33,356 bases of DNA from Rhodopirellula sp. (GTDB taxonomy: Bacteria; Planctomycetota; Planctomycetia; Pirellulales; Pirellulaceae): positions 1 through 33,356 of the forward strand of contig PAAT01000185.1 in NCBI GenBank assembly GCA_002698965.1. Reading direction: 5' to 3'. The notes beneath the pieces were generated by a model. That model was given only the letters and a program-made list of their open reading frames with translations, searched no databases and was not told where the DNA came from. How positions within the stretch are numbered: position 1 is the first letter of the stretch; each line of letters opens with the position of its first letter. Positions 16,613 to 26,323 of this stretch are shown piece by piece. The position numbers were made by a program, and so were the translations under genes.

Positions 16613-19402
16613 ATGACTATGAAAAATCAATCGATTAAACGGCAGTTCTGGCTCTCGGTCTTGGCAGTGCCTCTGGTATTCTGTTTGCAGGCAATCTGCG
16701 CTGCGCAACAAGTCGAATTTGAAAGCGACATTGCTCCGATCTTGAAGAATCGCTGCTGGGATTGTCACAACGCCGAAACTCAGGAAGGAGAATTGAGACT
16801 CGACAGATTACAAGGCATACTCAAGGGAGGGGGCTCGGGAATTGCAGCTGTCGTCCCTGGCCAGCCTGAGCAGAGTTACCTGATTGAGGTGATTTCTCAT
16901 CTCGATCCCGATCTCAAGATGCCTCCTGATCAGGATAAAATCCCCGGCAAAGAAATCGATCTGTTAAAGCAGTGGATCAAAGAAGGAGCTAAGTGGCCCG
17001 GCCAGCAGGGAATTACCAAAGGTATCCAATCAGACCACTGGTCATTTCAGCCCGTGGTTCGCTCAGAGATCCCAAAAACCAACGGGAGTTATAATCCGAT
17101 CGATGCATTCTTATTGGCTTCCCTTAAAGAACAGGGACTCGAGTTTTCAAAACCTGCAGAAACAACTGCACTCTTGCGTCGTGCTTCCATCGTCCTCACG
17201 GGCTTAATGCCAACTCCGGAAGAGACTGCTGCATTTCAGGCATCCTGGAAACAAGACGCTGAAAAAGCATATGCCAATTTGATTGACCGGCTTATGAGTA
17301 GTCCACACTTTGGTGAACGATGGGCACAACACTGGCTAGACGTCATTCGCTGGGCAGAAACGAATGGTTCGGAAGCAAATCTTTATCGCAAGAATGCTTG
17401 GGTATACCGCGACTACGTTGTGCGGGCATTCAACGAAGATAAGCCATACGACCAATTCATACGCGAGCAAATTGCTGGGGATTCACTAGGTTCCGGCGAA
17501 GCCACGGGTTTTCTCGTTTCCGGCCCTCACGTTCCCGCCGCCACGGTAGGCCGGGAGCCCGCCGCTATCCGTCAAGCACGCGCTGATCGCATGGACGAAA
17601 TCGTTCAAACCGTCGGCGCTTCCGTAATGGGTGTTACGATTGGTTGTGCCCGATGTCATAACCATAAATTCGATCCAATCTCACTAAAAGATTACTATGC
17701 ACTTACGGCTATCTTTCAGGATCTGGAATTCGGTGGTCGGCAACCGGAATTTGCAAATGATCATCCTCTCAAACGCCGGGGCGATGAATTACTGGCACAA
17801 ATTGATGAACTCCGTAAAGACCTTCGGGGCTTCGGAGGCTGGGAAGAAGATTGGGGTGCTTATCGGGAAATGCACTTCCCGGCAGTGAGAACCAAGGCGG
17901 TACGACTTCGGTTTAAAACAACCTATGTCGGACTGGACGAACTCGAGATCTACGGGCCCACGAATGTTGGAAATAATTTTGCCTTACCAATCAATGGCAC
18001 AAAACTGTCTGGATTCCCTGAAGCCGGAATTGAAAACAGGAATCCACTGGAGCGTGTTACCGATGGCGAATATGGCACCATGGCCTGGCGCGCTCGCGTC
18101 GCTAAAGATGCGGAACAATATCCCTCCATTCAACTCGACTTTAACGAGATAAGACATGTCGACCGCCTAAGAATCAGTAGTAACCGCGAATACTATTATG
18201 ACACCGACTATCTGGAACGCATGCCGACACTGCCGAGATATGAGTTCGACCTTGATTACCAAAAGGACGATGGTACCTGGCAACCTTGGGTTGGAACCTG
18301 GTATGTGAACAAAAAGCTCAACGAAAAGCATCCTGAGCGCCAAAAAACCATCCAACGTGTTCAAAACTTGATCTCAAGATTCTCTGTAGAAGGTCCTCAA
18401 CCAAGCTTTGTTGGGCGATTTATAGAGCCTGAGGTTACCCATGTCTTACTGCGTGGCAGCCCCGAAAGCCCACGCGATGAAGTGAATCCAGCAGGTATCG
18501 AACTATTCCATGGTGAACTGGGTCTGACCTCAAAGACTCCCGGAGCTAATCGACGGATCGCTTTTGCGAAGTGGCTCACTGGGGAACAAACCCCGTTAAC
18601 AACACGCGTGATGGTCAACCGTATTTGGCACCATATCTTTGGGACCGGAATTGTCGCGACGACCGGAGACTTTGGTAGTGCCGGAGCGATGCCGACACAT
18701 CCCGAATTACTCGAATGGTTGGCTGCCGAATTTCTGGAACCCACGCAAGATGAAAATGCCCCTGATTGGTCAATGCATCACATGATTAGAATGATGGTCA
18801 TGTCAAAAGCATTCCGGCAATCAAGCACTCCAAATCAAAAGGGACTGACCAAAGATGCTAATGCCCGTTTACTGTGGAGATTCCCACCGAAGCGAGTCGA
18901 AGCAGAAGTTATTCGAGACTCGATCCTTCGTGCGTCCGGAAAACTGAATGAGGACATCGGTGGTAAAAGCTATCGAATACACAATGAGAAGAAAACCTAT
19001 GCTCAGTGGGAAGTGGTCGACAACCATGGTCCACACACTTGGAGACGCATGCTATATCAAGAAAGAATGCGGCGAGTCGATGATGGGATTTTTACCGCCT
19101 TTGACTTCCCGGACTGCGGACAAGTGAGAGCCAGGCGACCTGTATCAACCACACCGCTACAAGCCTTAAATCTACTCAATAGTCCGTTTGTCATTGAGCA
19201 AACTCAATTCATTGCACAACGTGCCTTGGTTCTGGCTGAGAACGACCAGGAAGCGGCCGTCAAAAATTGCTTTGAGTTAATTCTAGGACGCTTACCCGTC
19301 GCGGAAGAACTCACTGTTTGCCTACAAATCATCGAGCAAGGAGATCTCTCCTTGGTTTGCCGTGCTTTGCTTAACTCCAATGAATTCGCATTTCTGCCGT
19401 AA
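16613..19402 (+). CDS. PSCyt1-DUF1549-DUF1553 planctomycete haem protein
   Basis: The protein has 929 residues. The ATG at 16613 or the next at 16619 both precede a signal peptide ending near residue 31 (CLQAICAAQQ). In order: a PSCyt1 cytochrome-like domain with C48-W-D-C51-H52 and a KMPP segment; DUF1549 (PSCyt2; about 165-385) with a second haem-type motif C345-A-R-C348-H349; an inserted beta-rich region (about 420-600) resembling F5/8 type C (discoidin) modules, with GLDELEIYGPTN and IQLDFNEIRHVDRLRIS; then DUF1553 (PSD1; about 635-900) with VNRIWHHIFGTGIV. The family is typical of planctomycetes, exported, and without a proven reaction; haem binding is inferred from CxxCH. It is followed 41 bases later by its usual partner, a DUF1501 protein. 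Confidence 0.92.
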   Translation: MTMKNQSIKRQFWLSVLAVPLVFCLQAICAAQQVEFESDIAPILKNRCWDCHNAETQEGELRLDRLQGILKGGGSGIAAVVPGQPEQSYLIEVISHLDPDLKMPPDQDKIPGKEIDLLKQWIKEGAKWPGQQGITKGIQSDHWSFQPVVRSEIPKTNGSYNPIDAFLLASLKEQGLEFSKPAETTALLRRASIVLTGLMPTPEETAAFQASWKQDAEKAYANLIDRLMSSPHFGERWAQHWLDVIRWAETNGSEANLYRKNAWVYRDYVVRAFNEDKPYDQFIREQIAGDSLGSGEATGFLVSGPHVPAATVGREPAAIRQARADRMDEIVQTVGASVMGVTIGCARCHNHKFDPISLKDYYALTAIFQDLEFGGRQPEFANDHPLKRRGDELLAQIDELRKDLRGFGGWEEDWGAYREMHFPAVRTKAVRLRFKTTYVGLDELEIYGPTNVGNNFALPINGTKLSGFPEAGIENRNPLERVTDGEYGTMAWRARVAKDAEQYPSIQLDFNEIRHVDRLRISSNREYYYDTDYLERMPTLPRYEFDLDYQKDDGTWQPWVGTWYVNKKLNEKHPERQKTIQRVQNLISRFSVEGPQPSFVGRFIEPEVTHVLLRGSPESPRDEVNPAGIELFHGELGLTSKTPGANRRIAFAKWLTGEQTPLTTRVMVNRIWHHIFGTGIVATTGDFGSAGAMPTHPELLEWLAAEFLEPTQDENAPDWSMHHMIRMMVMSKAFRQSSTPNQKGLTKDANARLLWRFPPKRVEAEVIRDSILRASGKLNEDIGGKSYRIHNEKKTYAQWEVVDNHGPHTWRRMLYQERMRRVDDGIFTAFDFPDCGQVRARRPVSTTPLQALNLLNSPFVIEQTQFIAQRALVLAENDQEAAVKNCFELILGRLPVAEELTVCLQIIEQGDLSLVCRALLNSNEFAFLP

Positions 19403-19443
19403 GGTGTGACCGCTCCACGCAATCTACACTAACAAATACCATT

Positions 19444-20946
19444 ATGAGTAATCCTGAAAACTTATCACTGCTTGGACAACGACTCCTCAACCGTAGGAAC
19501 TTTCTCGGAACTGCCGGATTGTCGGCCTCCGGTCTTGGATTAGCAAGCATATTAAACACTGACGGTCTTTTAGCAGATGTGCCAAAAACTGCAGGTGGGG
19601 AAAAGCCAATCCGGCCATCGATTAATCCCCATAACCCCTACGCAGGACGCGAAGCCCACTTCGATGTGCCTGCTAAACAGGTATTGGTAATTTATCTGCC
19701 CGGCGCAATTAGCCACGTCGATACATTCGATTACAAACCCGCCCTCGGGAAACTACATGGACAAAAACCACCCAACCTCCCGAAAGTTACTTTTGAAGGG
19801 CCTTCAGGTAACATTGCGAAACCATTCTGGGACTTCAAGCCTCATGGCGAAACCGGTAAAATGGTTTCAGATCTACTTCCTCATCTTGCTCAACAAGTAG
19901 ACGATTTCTGCTTCGTCCATTCGATGACTACGGAGACAAGTGCTCATCCCCAGGGCGAGAATTTCATGAACACAGGCTTCACAATGGAAGGTTTTCCTTC
20001 CTTTGGTTCCTGGGTGACCTATGCACTCGGCACGGAAGCTCAGGAATTACCTGCCTTCGTCGCAATCAATGATCCTCGCGGATTAGCTCGAAGCGGTAAG
20101 AACAACTTCGGTAATGGCTTCCTACCTGCCGCATTTCAGGGAACAGACTTTAATGCCAAAAACCCACCGAATAACCTGCATCGCCCGAGGGAACTATCAG
20201 CCAGGGCTGATCGTGGAACCCTGGATCTACTAAAGCATCTAAACGCCCGTCACCTAGAAAAATACCCTGACGATGCTAATCTAGCCGGACGAATTGCCAG
20301 CTATGAATTGGCCGGACGCATGCAAATATCCGTCCCTGAAATCATGAATTTGGCTGACGAGACAGAAACCACACTCAACGCGTATGGTATTGAAGGTGGT
20401 TCAGAATTACGTGGGCAATATGCCCAAAACTGTATCCTGGCCCGCCGGCTACTGGAGAAAGGAGTCCGAGTCGTTCAACTGTTCAATGGAAGTGATCCGT
20501 CAGGGGGAAACGGCGTCACGAACTGGGACTCGCATTCGAATATTCTTAACACCCATGCCATGCAGGCTGAAATTATGGATCAACCTACCGCAGCATTACT
20601 CGCTGATCTGAAACAACGAGGCATGATGGAGAACACGCTGGTAGTCTGGGCCACCGAATTCGGACGTATGCCCTTCCTGCAATCCAACGGGACAGGAAGG
20701 GATCATAACCCAAATGCCTTTACCTGCTTCCTGACCGGAGCAGGTGTTAAACATGGCTTTAGTTACGGAGAGAGTGACGAATTCGGATTTAAGGCCGCGG
20801 TCGACAAAACAACCGTCCATGACTTCAATGCGACACTACTGCACCTAATGGGATTAAACCACGAACGACTCACCTTTTATCACAACGGCCTCGAACGACG
20901 GCTTACCAACGTACACGGCCATGTGATCAAAGAGGTCATTGCATAG
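19444..20946 (+). CDS. Tat-exported DUF1501 protein
   Basis: The protein has 500 residues. The N-terminus carries a twin-arginine signal (R17-R18-N-F-L followed by a Gly/Ala/Leu stretch). DUF1501 belongs to the alkaline-phosphatase-like superfamily, and the expected metal-type motifs can be seen: HVDTF (D93-T94), AHPQGEN (H168), ATEFGR (E405, R408) and GRDHNP (D420, H421). The function is unproven; hydrolase or phosphatase/sulfatase-like chemistry is inferred from the superfamily. It follows the PSCyt1-DUF1549-DUF1553 gene by 41 bases, the standard planctomycete pairing, and ends 10 bases from a convergent esterase gene. Confidence 0.92.
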   Translation: MSNPENLSLLGQRLLNRRNFLGTAGLSASGLGLASILNTDGLLADVPKTAGGEKPIRPSINPHNPYAGREAHFDVPAKQVLVIYLPGAISHVDTFDYKPALGKLHGQKPPNLPKVTFEGPSGNIAKPFWDFKPHGETGKMVSDLLPHLAQQVDDFCFVHSMTTETSAHPQGENFMNTGFTMEGFPSFGSWVTYALGTEAQELPAFVAINDPRGLARSGKNNFGNGFLPAAFQGTDFNAKNPPNNLHRPRELSARADRGTLDLLKHLNARHLEKYPDDANLAGRIASYELAGRMQISVPEIMNLADETETTLNAYGIEGGSELRGQYAQNCILARRLLEKGVRVVQLFNGSDPSGGNGVTNWDSHSNILNTHAMQAEIMDQPTAALLADLKQRGMMENTLVVWATEFGRMPFLQSNGTGRDHNPNAFTCFLTGAGVKHGFSYGESDEFGFKAAVDKTTVHDFNATLLHLMGLNHERLTFYHNGLERRLTNVHGHVIKEVIA

Positions 20947-20956
20947 AAAAGACTCG

Positions 20957-22018
20957 TTATTCTTCCGCTTGGAGCAACTTCACCATCGCTTTGCCCATCG
21001 CTTCACCAATGTTCATATAAGTCTCCGCATTACTGCCATAATGGCTATTCGATGCACCACCCTGAGAGAGTGGATGACTGTAGACGGAAGCTACGTTGCC
21101 TTTAAATTCTTTGTATTTGCCGGTCTCGCCATCCACAGCAAGCTGTCCGTCGAGAATCTGGCGTTCTGCGCCTTTGGAATCCTTAGAAGTCTGGCCCAGT
21201 GTTGCACAAACAAATTTTGCATCCGGAGCATCAAAATCCTTGCGGAGCTGTTTGATTAGATGGACCAAATTCTGTTCATACCGACTGGCATGCCCGGAGT
21301 TGTAACGATCCTTGTCACCTTGCCACCAAAAGAAACCTGCAATTTCATATTCTTTGGCTTCCGGATAGTACTTATCCAGTTCTTTCAAAACTTGTTTCGC
21401 TCGTGCGACATCACCATCATATTGCATCCCGGCATACCAGTTGATAGGTTCTGCTTTTGTTCCAACCTCCCATTTCAACGGTGATTCTTTATAAGCTGCA
21501 TAATGGAACTTCTTACCTTTCTCCTCGTATTCAAATGAAGGACTTCCCGGTGGTAACAAATCCCACCCCAAACTGCGGTTCCCAATGCAGCTCTTAAGCA
21601 ACAATACCGGAGCATCGGTTACTGCACCCAAGTAATGACCAATACCGACTTCGGGGCCAATGCGACCACCCTTAATCGTAAGGAACTCATTATTGAATTG
21701 GCGAGCCCCACCAGTACCACTGCCCATCACTCGAACATTACGAACATCCTGACGCGTCGTCCAATTCCCTTCGTCATCAATCAGATAGGGATAAAGATCC
21801 TTGTCTTTTACTGCATGTTCCAAAGATCCATCACCACCTGTTACTTTGCCGAACCCGAGCATATTGGATTGGCCAAGTAAAATGTACACCTGTACTGGTT
21901 TCGTAATATCAGCAGGCTTACCATCAGGATCCGGTAACGTTTCCTGAGAATGAACATTTACCGATTGCAAAGAAAATACAATCAACCCAAGCAATGCAAT
22001 ATGTCTTTGGCTCATCAT
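20957..22018 (-). CDS. Secreted SASA-type (sialate O-acetylesterase-like) esterase
   Basis: The protein has 353 residues. A signal peptide (about 1-24) precedes a catalytic domain opening VQVYILLGQSNMLGFG; S51 in the GQSN block is the predicted nucleophile. FFWWQGDKDRYN and the C-terminal SNSHYGSNAETYMNIGEAMG carry the remaining conserved blocks of the SASA family, and the His is a likely triad member. Such enzymes remove O-acetyl groups from sialic acids, xylans or other polysaccharides; sialic acid is only the family's namesake. In this context it may deacetylate the same glycan that the sulfatases desulfate. The gene is convergent with the DUF1501 gene and divergent from the DUF1592-class gene. 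Confidence 0.88.
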   Translation of the reverse strand: MMSQRHIALLGLIVFSLQSVNVHSQETLPDPDGKPADITKPVQVYILLGQSNMLGFGKVTGGDGSLEHAVKDKDLYPYLIDDEGNWTTRQDVRNVRVMGSGTGGARQFNNEFLTIKGGRIGPEVGIGHYLGAVTDAPVLLLKSCIGNRSLGWDLLPPGSPSFEYEEKGKKFHYAAYKESPLKWEVGTKAEPINWYAGMQYDGDVARAKQVLKELDKYYPEAKEYEIAGFFWWQGDKDRYNSGHASRYEQNLVHLIKQLRKDFDAPDAKFVCATLGQTSKDSKGAERQILDGQLAVDGETGKYKEFKGNVASVYSHPLSQGGASNSHYGSNAETYMNIGEAMGKAMVKLLQAEE

Positions 22019-22083
22019 TTCTGTTTGTTCCTTAAAAGTATTCCCGATTCCTCAATTGAAGAGATTCTCGACCAACGAGTAGA

Positions 22084-22099
22084 ATAGATATTTATCTAT
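22084..22099. repeat. AT-rich inverted repeat in a divergent promoter region
   Basis: ATAGATA and TATCTAT are exact reverse complements flanking two bases, in the 124-base gap between the divergent esterase and DUF1592-class genes. Its location would suit an operator controlling either gene. AT-rich palindromes of this size also arise by chance. Confidence 0.35.
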
Positions 22100-22142
22100 C
22101 TCCTACTTATATCATATTACTTTACGGCCTAACCCACCCCCC

Positions 22143-24653
22143 ATGAGAATAGTTTTTATAATCTTCATCGCTACGCTCTCTAGTGTTTCCACGGCAAAAG
22201 CCAACGAAACAGTAGAACCGTTTGCGGTTCCGGGGCCAATTCAAAGAATTCTTCAACAAAGCTGTCTTCATTGCCATAACGGTGAAACCTCCGAAGGACA
22301 GATACGGCTTGATAGCCTTAGCGAATTACAGCACACCGAACGTCTCGAACTTCTCAACAAAGCTCAGGACCAACTCTTCTTTGGCTTGATGCCCCCCGAA
22401 GAGGCAGAGTCTTTAATGCCCCAACAACAAACAGAGCTTAGGAATTGGCTCCGCGCGGAACTTCAGGCTCACAATGCCTCAAAGCTAGACGATAAACTGC
22501 TTTATCCATCTTATGGAAATTATGTGGATCATGATGCTTTGTTTGTAAGATCGGCATTAGAACCCGCGTTTACGCCGGCTCGTCGATGGCTGGTGAGCCC
22601 TCAAATCTTCCACCATCGTGTCATGGATATATTCCAACTCACTGATCGCGAAAGGACGGGGTACGCCACACGAAGCTTCTTCGGAGTTACGAATCCATTC
22701 ATCCTACCGGATCATTCAGGCGTACGGGACTATTCGATCACCTCGCTAGATGGTGGGCACCTGCTAGTAATGCTCAAAAATGCCCAATGGATTGCCAGCA
22801 AGCAAATCTTTGCTGCTGAAAACAAAGGGAAAGATCGTAATGCTATTATCTATTCGAACAAGCAGGACCGTTGGTTCCCTCAAGTCACACCCATCGAGTT
22901 TGAGGAGATCATTGTCAGTGTTACCGAACCAACGGAAGACCAATTTCTGGCTGCTATTGTAAAACAGTTCCAGTTAGTACTACGACGACCTCCATCTACC
23001 GAAGAGCAGACGGCGTATCTGGAACTCATCAAATCAACGACTCAATTGGCCGGGAAAACCGAAGGCCTGCGTCAAATGCTGGTTACCGTTCTTCTGGAGT
23101 CCGAGTTTCTTTATCGACTTGAGCTGGGAAGAGCTAAAGAAGATACACATGGTCGCCGTCAATTAACACCTCACGAAGCCTCCTTTGCTATTTCCTATGC
23201 CTTAGGTGACCGGGGACCTGATGACACGTTACTTGAAGCTGCTCAGGAGGGGCGTCTGGAAACCCGAGAGGATTTCAAACGAGAAGTAACTCGGCTCCTA
23301 GCTGATGAGAACTACTACCGTGGCCAAATCGACTCAACACTCAATGGCAAACATTATCAATCCGATGTCGTATCTCATCCAAAGATCATTCGCTTCTTCC
23401 GTGATTTTTTCGGGTACACCGAGTCGTTAAAAATTTTCAAAGACGTAAAACGTAGCGAAGGAAAATACCAAAACCCAGGCCGTGGTACTCACGGCACACC
23501 GGGCTGGCTCACTTATGAAGCTGATCGAATTGTGACCTACCACGTTGAACGTGATGAGGATGTCTTCAATTCCCTGCTAACATCAGACAAGTTCTTTGTC
23601 TACTACAACATGCCTCAAGAACAGGGGGATCAACTACTACGGGAATGGCAAGAAGTCTATGAGCACTTGAAAGATACTGCCTGGAAGACCCAGCCCGAAC
23701 GAGTTTTAGAAGAGAATCTGGAGTTTCTCAAAGAACGTAAAGGGATGCGAATCATGGATAACTCCCGGCCGGGTGAACTTGTCAACCATATGCATTTCTT
23801 TGCCGAGTCATTTGGGCAGGGTAGAAAACCGTTCACGAGAATCCCCTGGTCACACGGATACACCTATCACCACTCACCTTTTTACAGCTTGCCGCCGACG
23901 CCAAGTATCGGCCGATATGGAAGTTGGAAGTCGACGCGTTACGAAGGTGATCGAATTGAATTGAAGTCATTTTGGGATTATCCCACGGAACAACCTTTCA
24001 CCATTGAGAACCGGAAAGGTATTTTGACGCATCCAGCCTGGCTCATTGCTCATTCAACGAACTTCCATGCAGACCCAATTCGTCGAGGGCGATGGATTAG
24101 GGAGAAGCTACTAGCCGGGCGTGTACCGGATGTACCAATCACCGTTGATGCTCAGGTTCCTGAAGACCCCCATCATACATTCCGTGAACGAGTTGAAATG
24201 GTTACGCAAGGCAATGAATGCTGGAAATGTCACAAAGAAATGAATCCACTCGGTTTTGCTTTTGAAATGTACGATGACTTCGGCCGTTTCCGGACTGTCG
24301 AAAAACTGGAGCATCCCGAAAACCTTATTAAAAGTGGCGATGGCAAGGGCACATTTGATGTCTATAAAACAACGCCTGTTGTTACCTCTGGTTCACTTAC
24401 TGGTACCGGAACGGAAGAGTTAGACGGAGCGGTGGATAACGCGCTCGAATTAATCGATCGATTAGCACAGTCTGACCGAGTGCGACAATCCATTATTCGT
24501 CATGCGTTTCGCTTCTATCTGGGACGCAACGAGATGTTATCCGATGCGAAGACGCTGCGGGACGCTGACAAAGCTTATCTGAGCAGTGGAGGAAGCTTCA
24601 AATCGATCATCATTTCACTGCTAACATCCGATTCATTTATATATAGAAAGTAA
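22143..24653 (+). CDS. DUF1592-class planctomycete haem protein
   Basis: The protein has 836 residues with a signal peptide (about 1-20). Near the N-terminus is a cytochrome-like motif C41-L-H-C44-H45 in the SCLHCHNGETSEGQIRLD context shared with PSCyt1-type domains. The order then fits DUF1587/DUF1595/DUF1592 (about 150-560), DUF1588 (about 640-740) with a second motif C693-W-K-C696-H697 in ECWKCHKEMNPLGFAFE, and DUF1585 at the C-terminus (RHAFRFYLGRNEM to the end). The domain set is characteristic of planctomycetes; the reaction is unknown, and haem attachment is inferred from the two CxxCH motifs. A DUF1552 gene, its usual partner, follows after 45 bases. Confidence 0.9.
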   Translation: MRIVFIIFIATLSSVSTAKANETVEPFAVPGPIQRILQQSCLHCHNGETSEGQIRLDSLSELQHTERLELLNKAQDQLFFGLMPPEEAESLMPQQQTELRNWLRAELQAHNASKLDDKLLYPSYGNYVDHDALFVRSALEPAFTPARRWLVSPQIFHHRVMDIFQLTDRERTGYATRSFFGVTNPFILPDHSGVRDYSITSLDGGHLLVMLKNAQWIASKQIFAAENKGKDRNAIIYSNKQDRWFPQVTPIEFEEIIVSVTEPTEDQFLAAIVKQFQLVLRRPPSTEEQTAYLELIKSTTQLAGKTEGLRQMLVTVLLESEFLYRLELGRAKEDTHGRRQLTPHEASFAISYALGDRGPDDTLLEAAQEGRLETREDFKREVTRLLADENYYRGQIDSTLNGKHYQSDVVSHPKIIRFFRDFFGYTESLKIFKDVKRSEGKYQNPGRGTHGTPGWLTYEADRIVTYHVERDEDVFNSLLTSDKFFVYYNMPQEQGDQLLREWQEVYEHLKDTAWKTQPERVLEENLEFLKERKGMRIMDNSRPGELVNHMHFFAESFGQGRKPFTRIPWSHGYTYHHSPFYSLPPTPSIGRYGSWKSTRYEGDRIELKSFWDYPTEQPFTIENRKGILTHPAWLIAHSTNFHADPIRRGRWIREKLLAGRVPDVPITVDAQVPEDPHHTFRERVEMVTQGNECWKCHKEMNPLGFAFEMYDDFGRFRTVEKLEHPENLIKSGDGKGTFDVYKTTPVVTSGSLTGTGTEELDGAVDNALELIDRLAQSDRVRQSIIRHAFRFYLGRNEMLSDAKTLRDADKAYLSSGGSFKSIIISLLTSDSFIYRK

Positions 24654-24674
24654 CCTGCCAGTTGTTCTGACAGG
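24654..24674 (+). repeat. Small hairpin between the DUF1592-class and DUF1552 genes
   Basis: CCTGCCAG and CTGACAGG pair over seven of eight positions around a TTGTT loop, directly after the stop codon. No T-run follows. It could be an mRNA-stability or attenuation element, or chance. Confidence 0.3.
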
Positions 24675-24698
24675 GTAAACTTAGTTAATAAACACATT

Positions 24699-26123
24699 AT
24701 GCCGTATTCAAAAAGACAACCAATGGACTCACGACGCGACTTCTTAAAGACAAGCCTCTTCGGTATCGGTGCCAGCGCCTTAATGAATCCACAATTAAGT
24801 TGGGGTTCGGAAGATAAGCCACCAATGCGGTTCATCTTTATGCACCGGGGTAACGGTCTTTGGCCGCGGGTAATGGTTCCACCAAGCTTCGACGAAACTC
24901 TTCAAAAGAAAGAACAGCAAAAGAGTGCTTACGAAGTAGATCTGAACGGTCACGAATTACCAGAATGGATGGCGCCGCTAAGTAACCATGTCGATAATCT
25001 GACAATTCTTCAGGGTTTGTCGGGTAAAATGTGTACCGTTGGTCACCACTCATGGTCCTCTTCTTTGGGGGTTTATAAAGCGAATGAACGCGTGAGCTCT
25101 ATTAAATGGGCAACCGTGGACTTTGAATTAGCAAAGCTATTTCCCTCTCCGGTAGAACACCTTGAGCTGGCCTGTTTCCCCTTGGGTGGTGGCAACGCGC
25201 GTGGAAGCTTGGATGGCATCGCAACTGGTTTTTCTGCGCGTGGCCCTCAACAACCTAACTATGCTTTTGGTTCTCCACGCATTGCAATGGAAGAGTTGTT
25301 TAAGTCCGTATCAAAGGATCAGGCAACTCAGGTACAGTATCAACTTGATCGCATGGTTTTGGAATTTGCTGCTCGAAATGAAGGTGCTACCGCCAGGACT
25401 CTGGTGAACGCAGAGAAGAATAAAATACAAAACTACGCAAATTCGATCGAAGCAATTCGAGAACGCAGCCGCAAAGTCGATGCCATGGCTGAGACTATTC
25501 GCAAACATGTTCCACAACTCGATCCAAAGTACCTTGAGGCTGATATTAGTACATTTGACCGACAAATCGGTCACGCCGAAGTGCTTCTGGGAGCTCTGAT
25601 TTCGGGTCTGACCAATGTCGTTGCATTTACTGTCGATGAATTGGGACATGCCTATACAGGTATTACCGGGATCGAAGGTGCCACTGTGAATATGCATGAT
25701 GTGGGGCATGGCAAAACAATCGCCGGTGTCGAAGCTGCCGAGATTCGAAAGCGTTGTCGTACTCATCACATGAAACTCGTCGATACCATCGTTCAGCGAT
25801 TAAAGAGTGTTCCTGAAGGTGATGGAACAATGTTTGATAATACCATGCTGCTCTACTTCCCTGATGGTGGAGAGACTCATCACAGCCACGGTTACGAATT
25901 CCCATTCGTGATTTTGGCTGGTGATAACACCAGACTAAATATTGGCCGGCGTTATATCCGTTTGCCGAATTATGGTGATGCCGGTCACAAAACGTTAGGA
26001 AATTTCTATACGACGCTATTAAATGCCTACGGTAATCCGATCGAGCACTACGGTGCATTGGATGTAGGCCTGAATGCCTACGGTATCGATCAAACCGGTC
26101 CCATGACAAAACTAATGGGATAG
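24699..26123 (+). CDS. Tat-exported DUF1552 protein
   Basis: The protein has 474 residues from 24699. A second ATG at 24723 starts MDSRRDFLKTSLFG, a more typical Tat leader, and could be the true start; neither has a Shine-Dalgarno site. R12-R13 form the twin-arginine motif. The body matches DUF1552: FIFMHRGNGLWP, GHHSWSSSLGVY, LGHAYTGITG, and the late LLYFPDGGETHHSHGYEFP with clustered histidines that may bind metal. The family has no established reaction. It is regularly found beside DUF1592-class haem proteins, as here, which suggests a shared complex or pathway outside the cytoplasm. Confidence 0.9.
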   Translation: MPYSKRQPMDSRRDFLKTSLFGIGASALMNPQLSWGSEDKPPMRFIFMHRGNGLWPRVMVPPSFDETLQKKEQQKSAYEVDLNGHELPEWMAPLSNHVDNLTILQGLSGKMCTVGHHSWSSSLGVYKANERVSSIKWATVDFELAKLFPSPVEHLELACFPLGGGNARGSLDGIATGFSARGPQQPNYAFGSPRIAMEELFKSVSKDQATQVQYQLDRMVLEFAARNEGATARTLVNAEKNKIQNYANSIEAIRERSRKVDAMAETIRKHVPQLDPKYLEADISTFDRQIGHAEVLLGALISGLTNVVAFTVDELGHAYTGITGIEGATVNMHDVGHGKTIAGVEAAEIRKRCRTHHMKLVDTIVQRLKSVPEGDGTMFDNTMLLYFPDGGETHHSHGYEFPFVILAGDNTRLNIGRRYIRLPNYGDAGHKTLGNFYTTLLNAYGNPIEHYGALDVGLNAYGIDQTGPMTKLMG

Positions 26124-26268
26124 AATTGAGCACCTCTAACTCAAACGGCTGAATGTTCTTATTGTTTCTAACTTGATCGCTTGTTTTAACGGGATGGTTT
26201 TTTTTAAGAACCAGCGGTGTTACTAAAACCACAAGAACAAAATGCAGCCCGTGGGGCATATTTGATTC

Positions 26269-26274
26269 TATAAT
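26269..26274 (+). promoter_or_regulatory. Candidate -10 element upstream of the BPL_N gene
   Basis: An exact TATAAT lies 50 bases before the ATG at 26324, in the 200-base gap after the DUF1552 gene. No convincing -35 hexamer precedes it. A T-rich 8-bp hairpin at 26195-26213 lies upstream and might end the preceding transcript. Confidence 0.35.
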
Positions 26275-26323
26275 GAGATGCATCCTTCTGTATGTGAACT
26301 CATTTCATTAAGAATCTAAAGTA

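Noticed and set aside
26195..26213. T-rich hairpin TGGTTT...AACCA after the DUF1552 gene as a terminator
   Set aside because: The stem depends on A-T and one G-U pair, and no T-run follows it; mentioned only as context.
25663..26283. 206-residue minus-strand open frame
   Set aside because: It is mostly antisense to the DUF1552 gene; the translation is rich in His, Arg and Ser without domain features.
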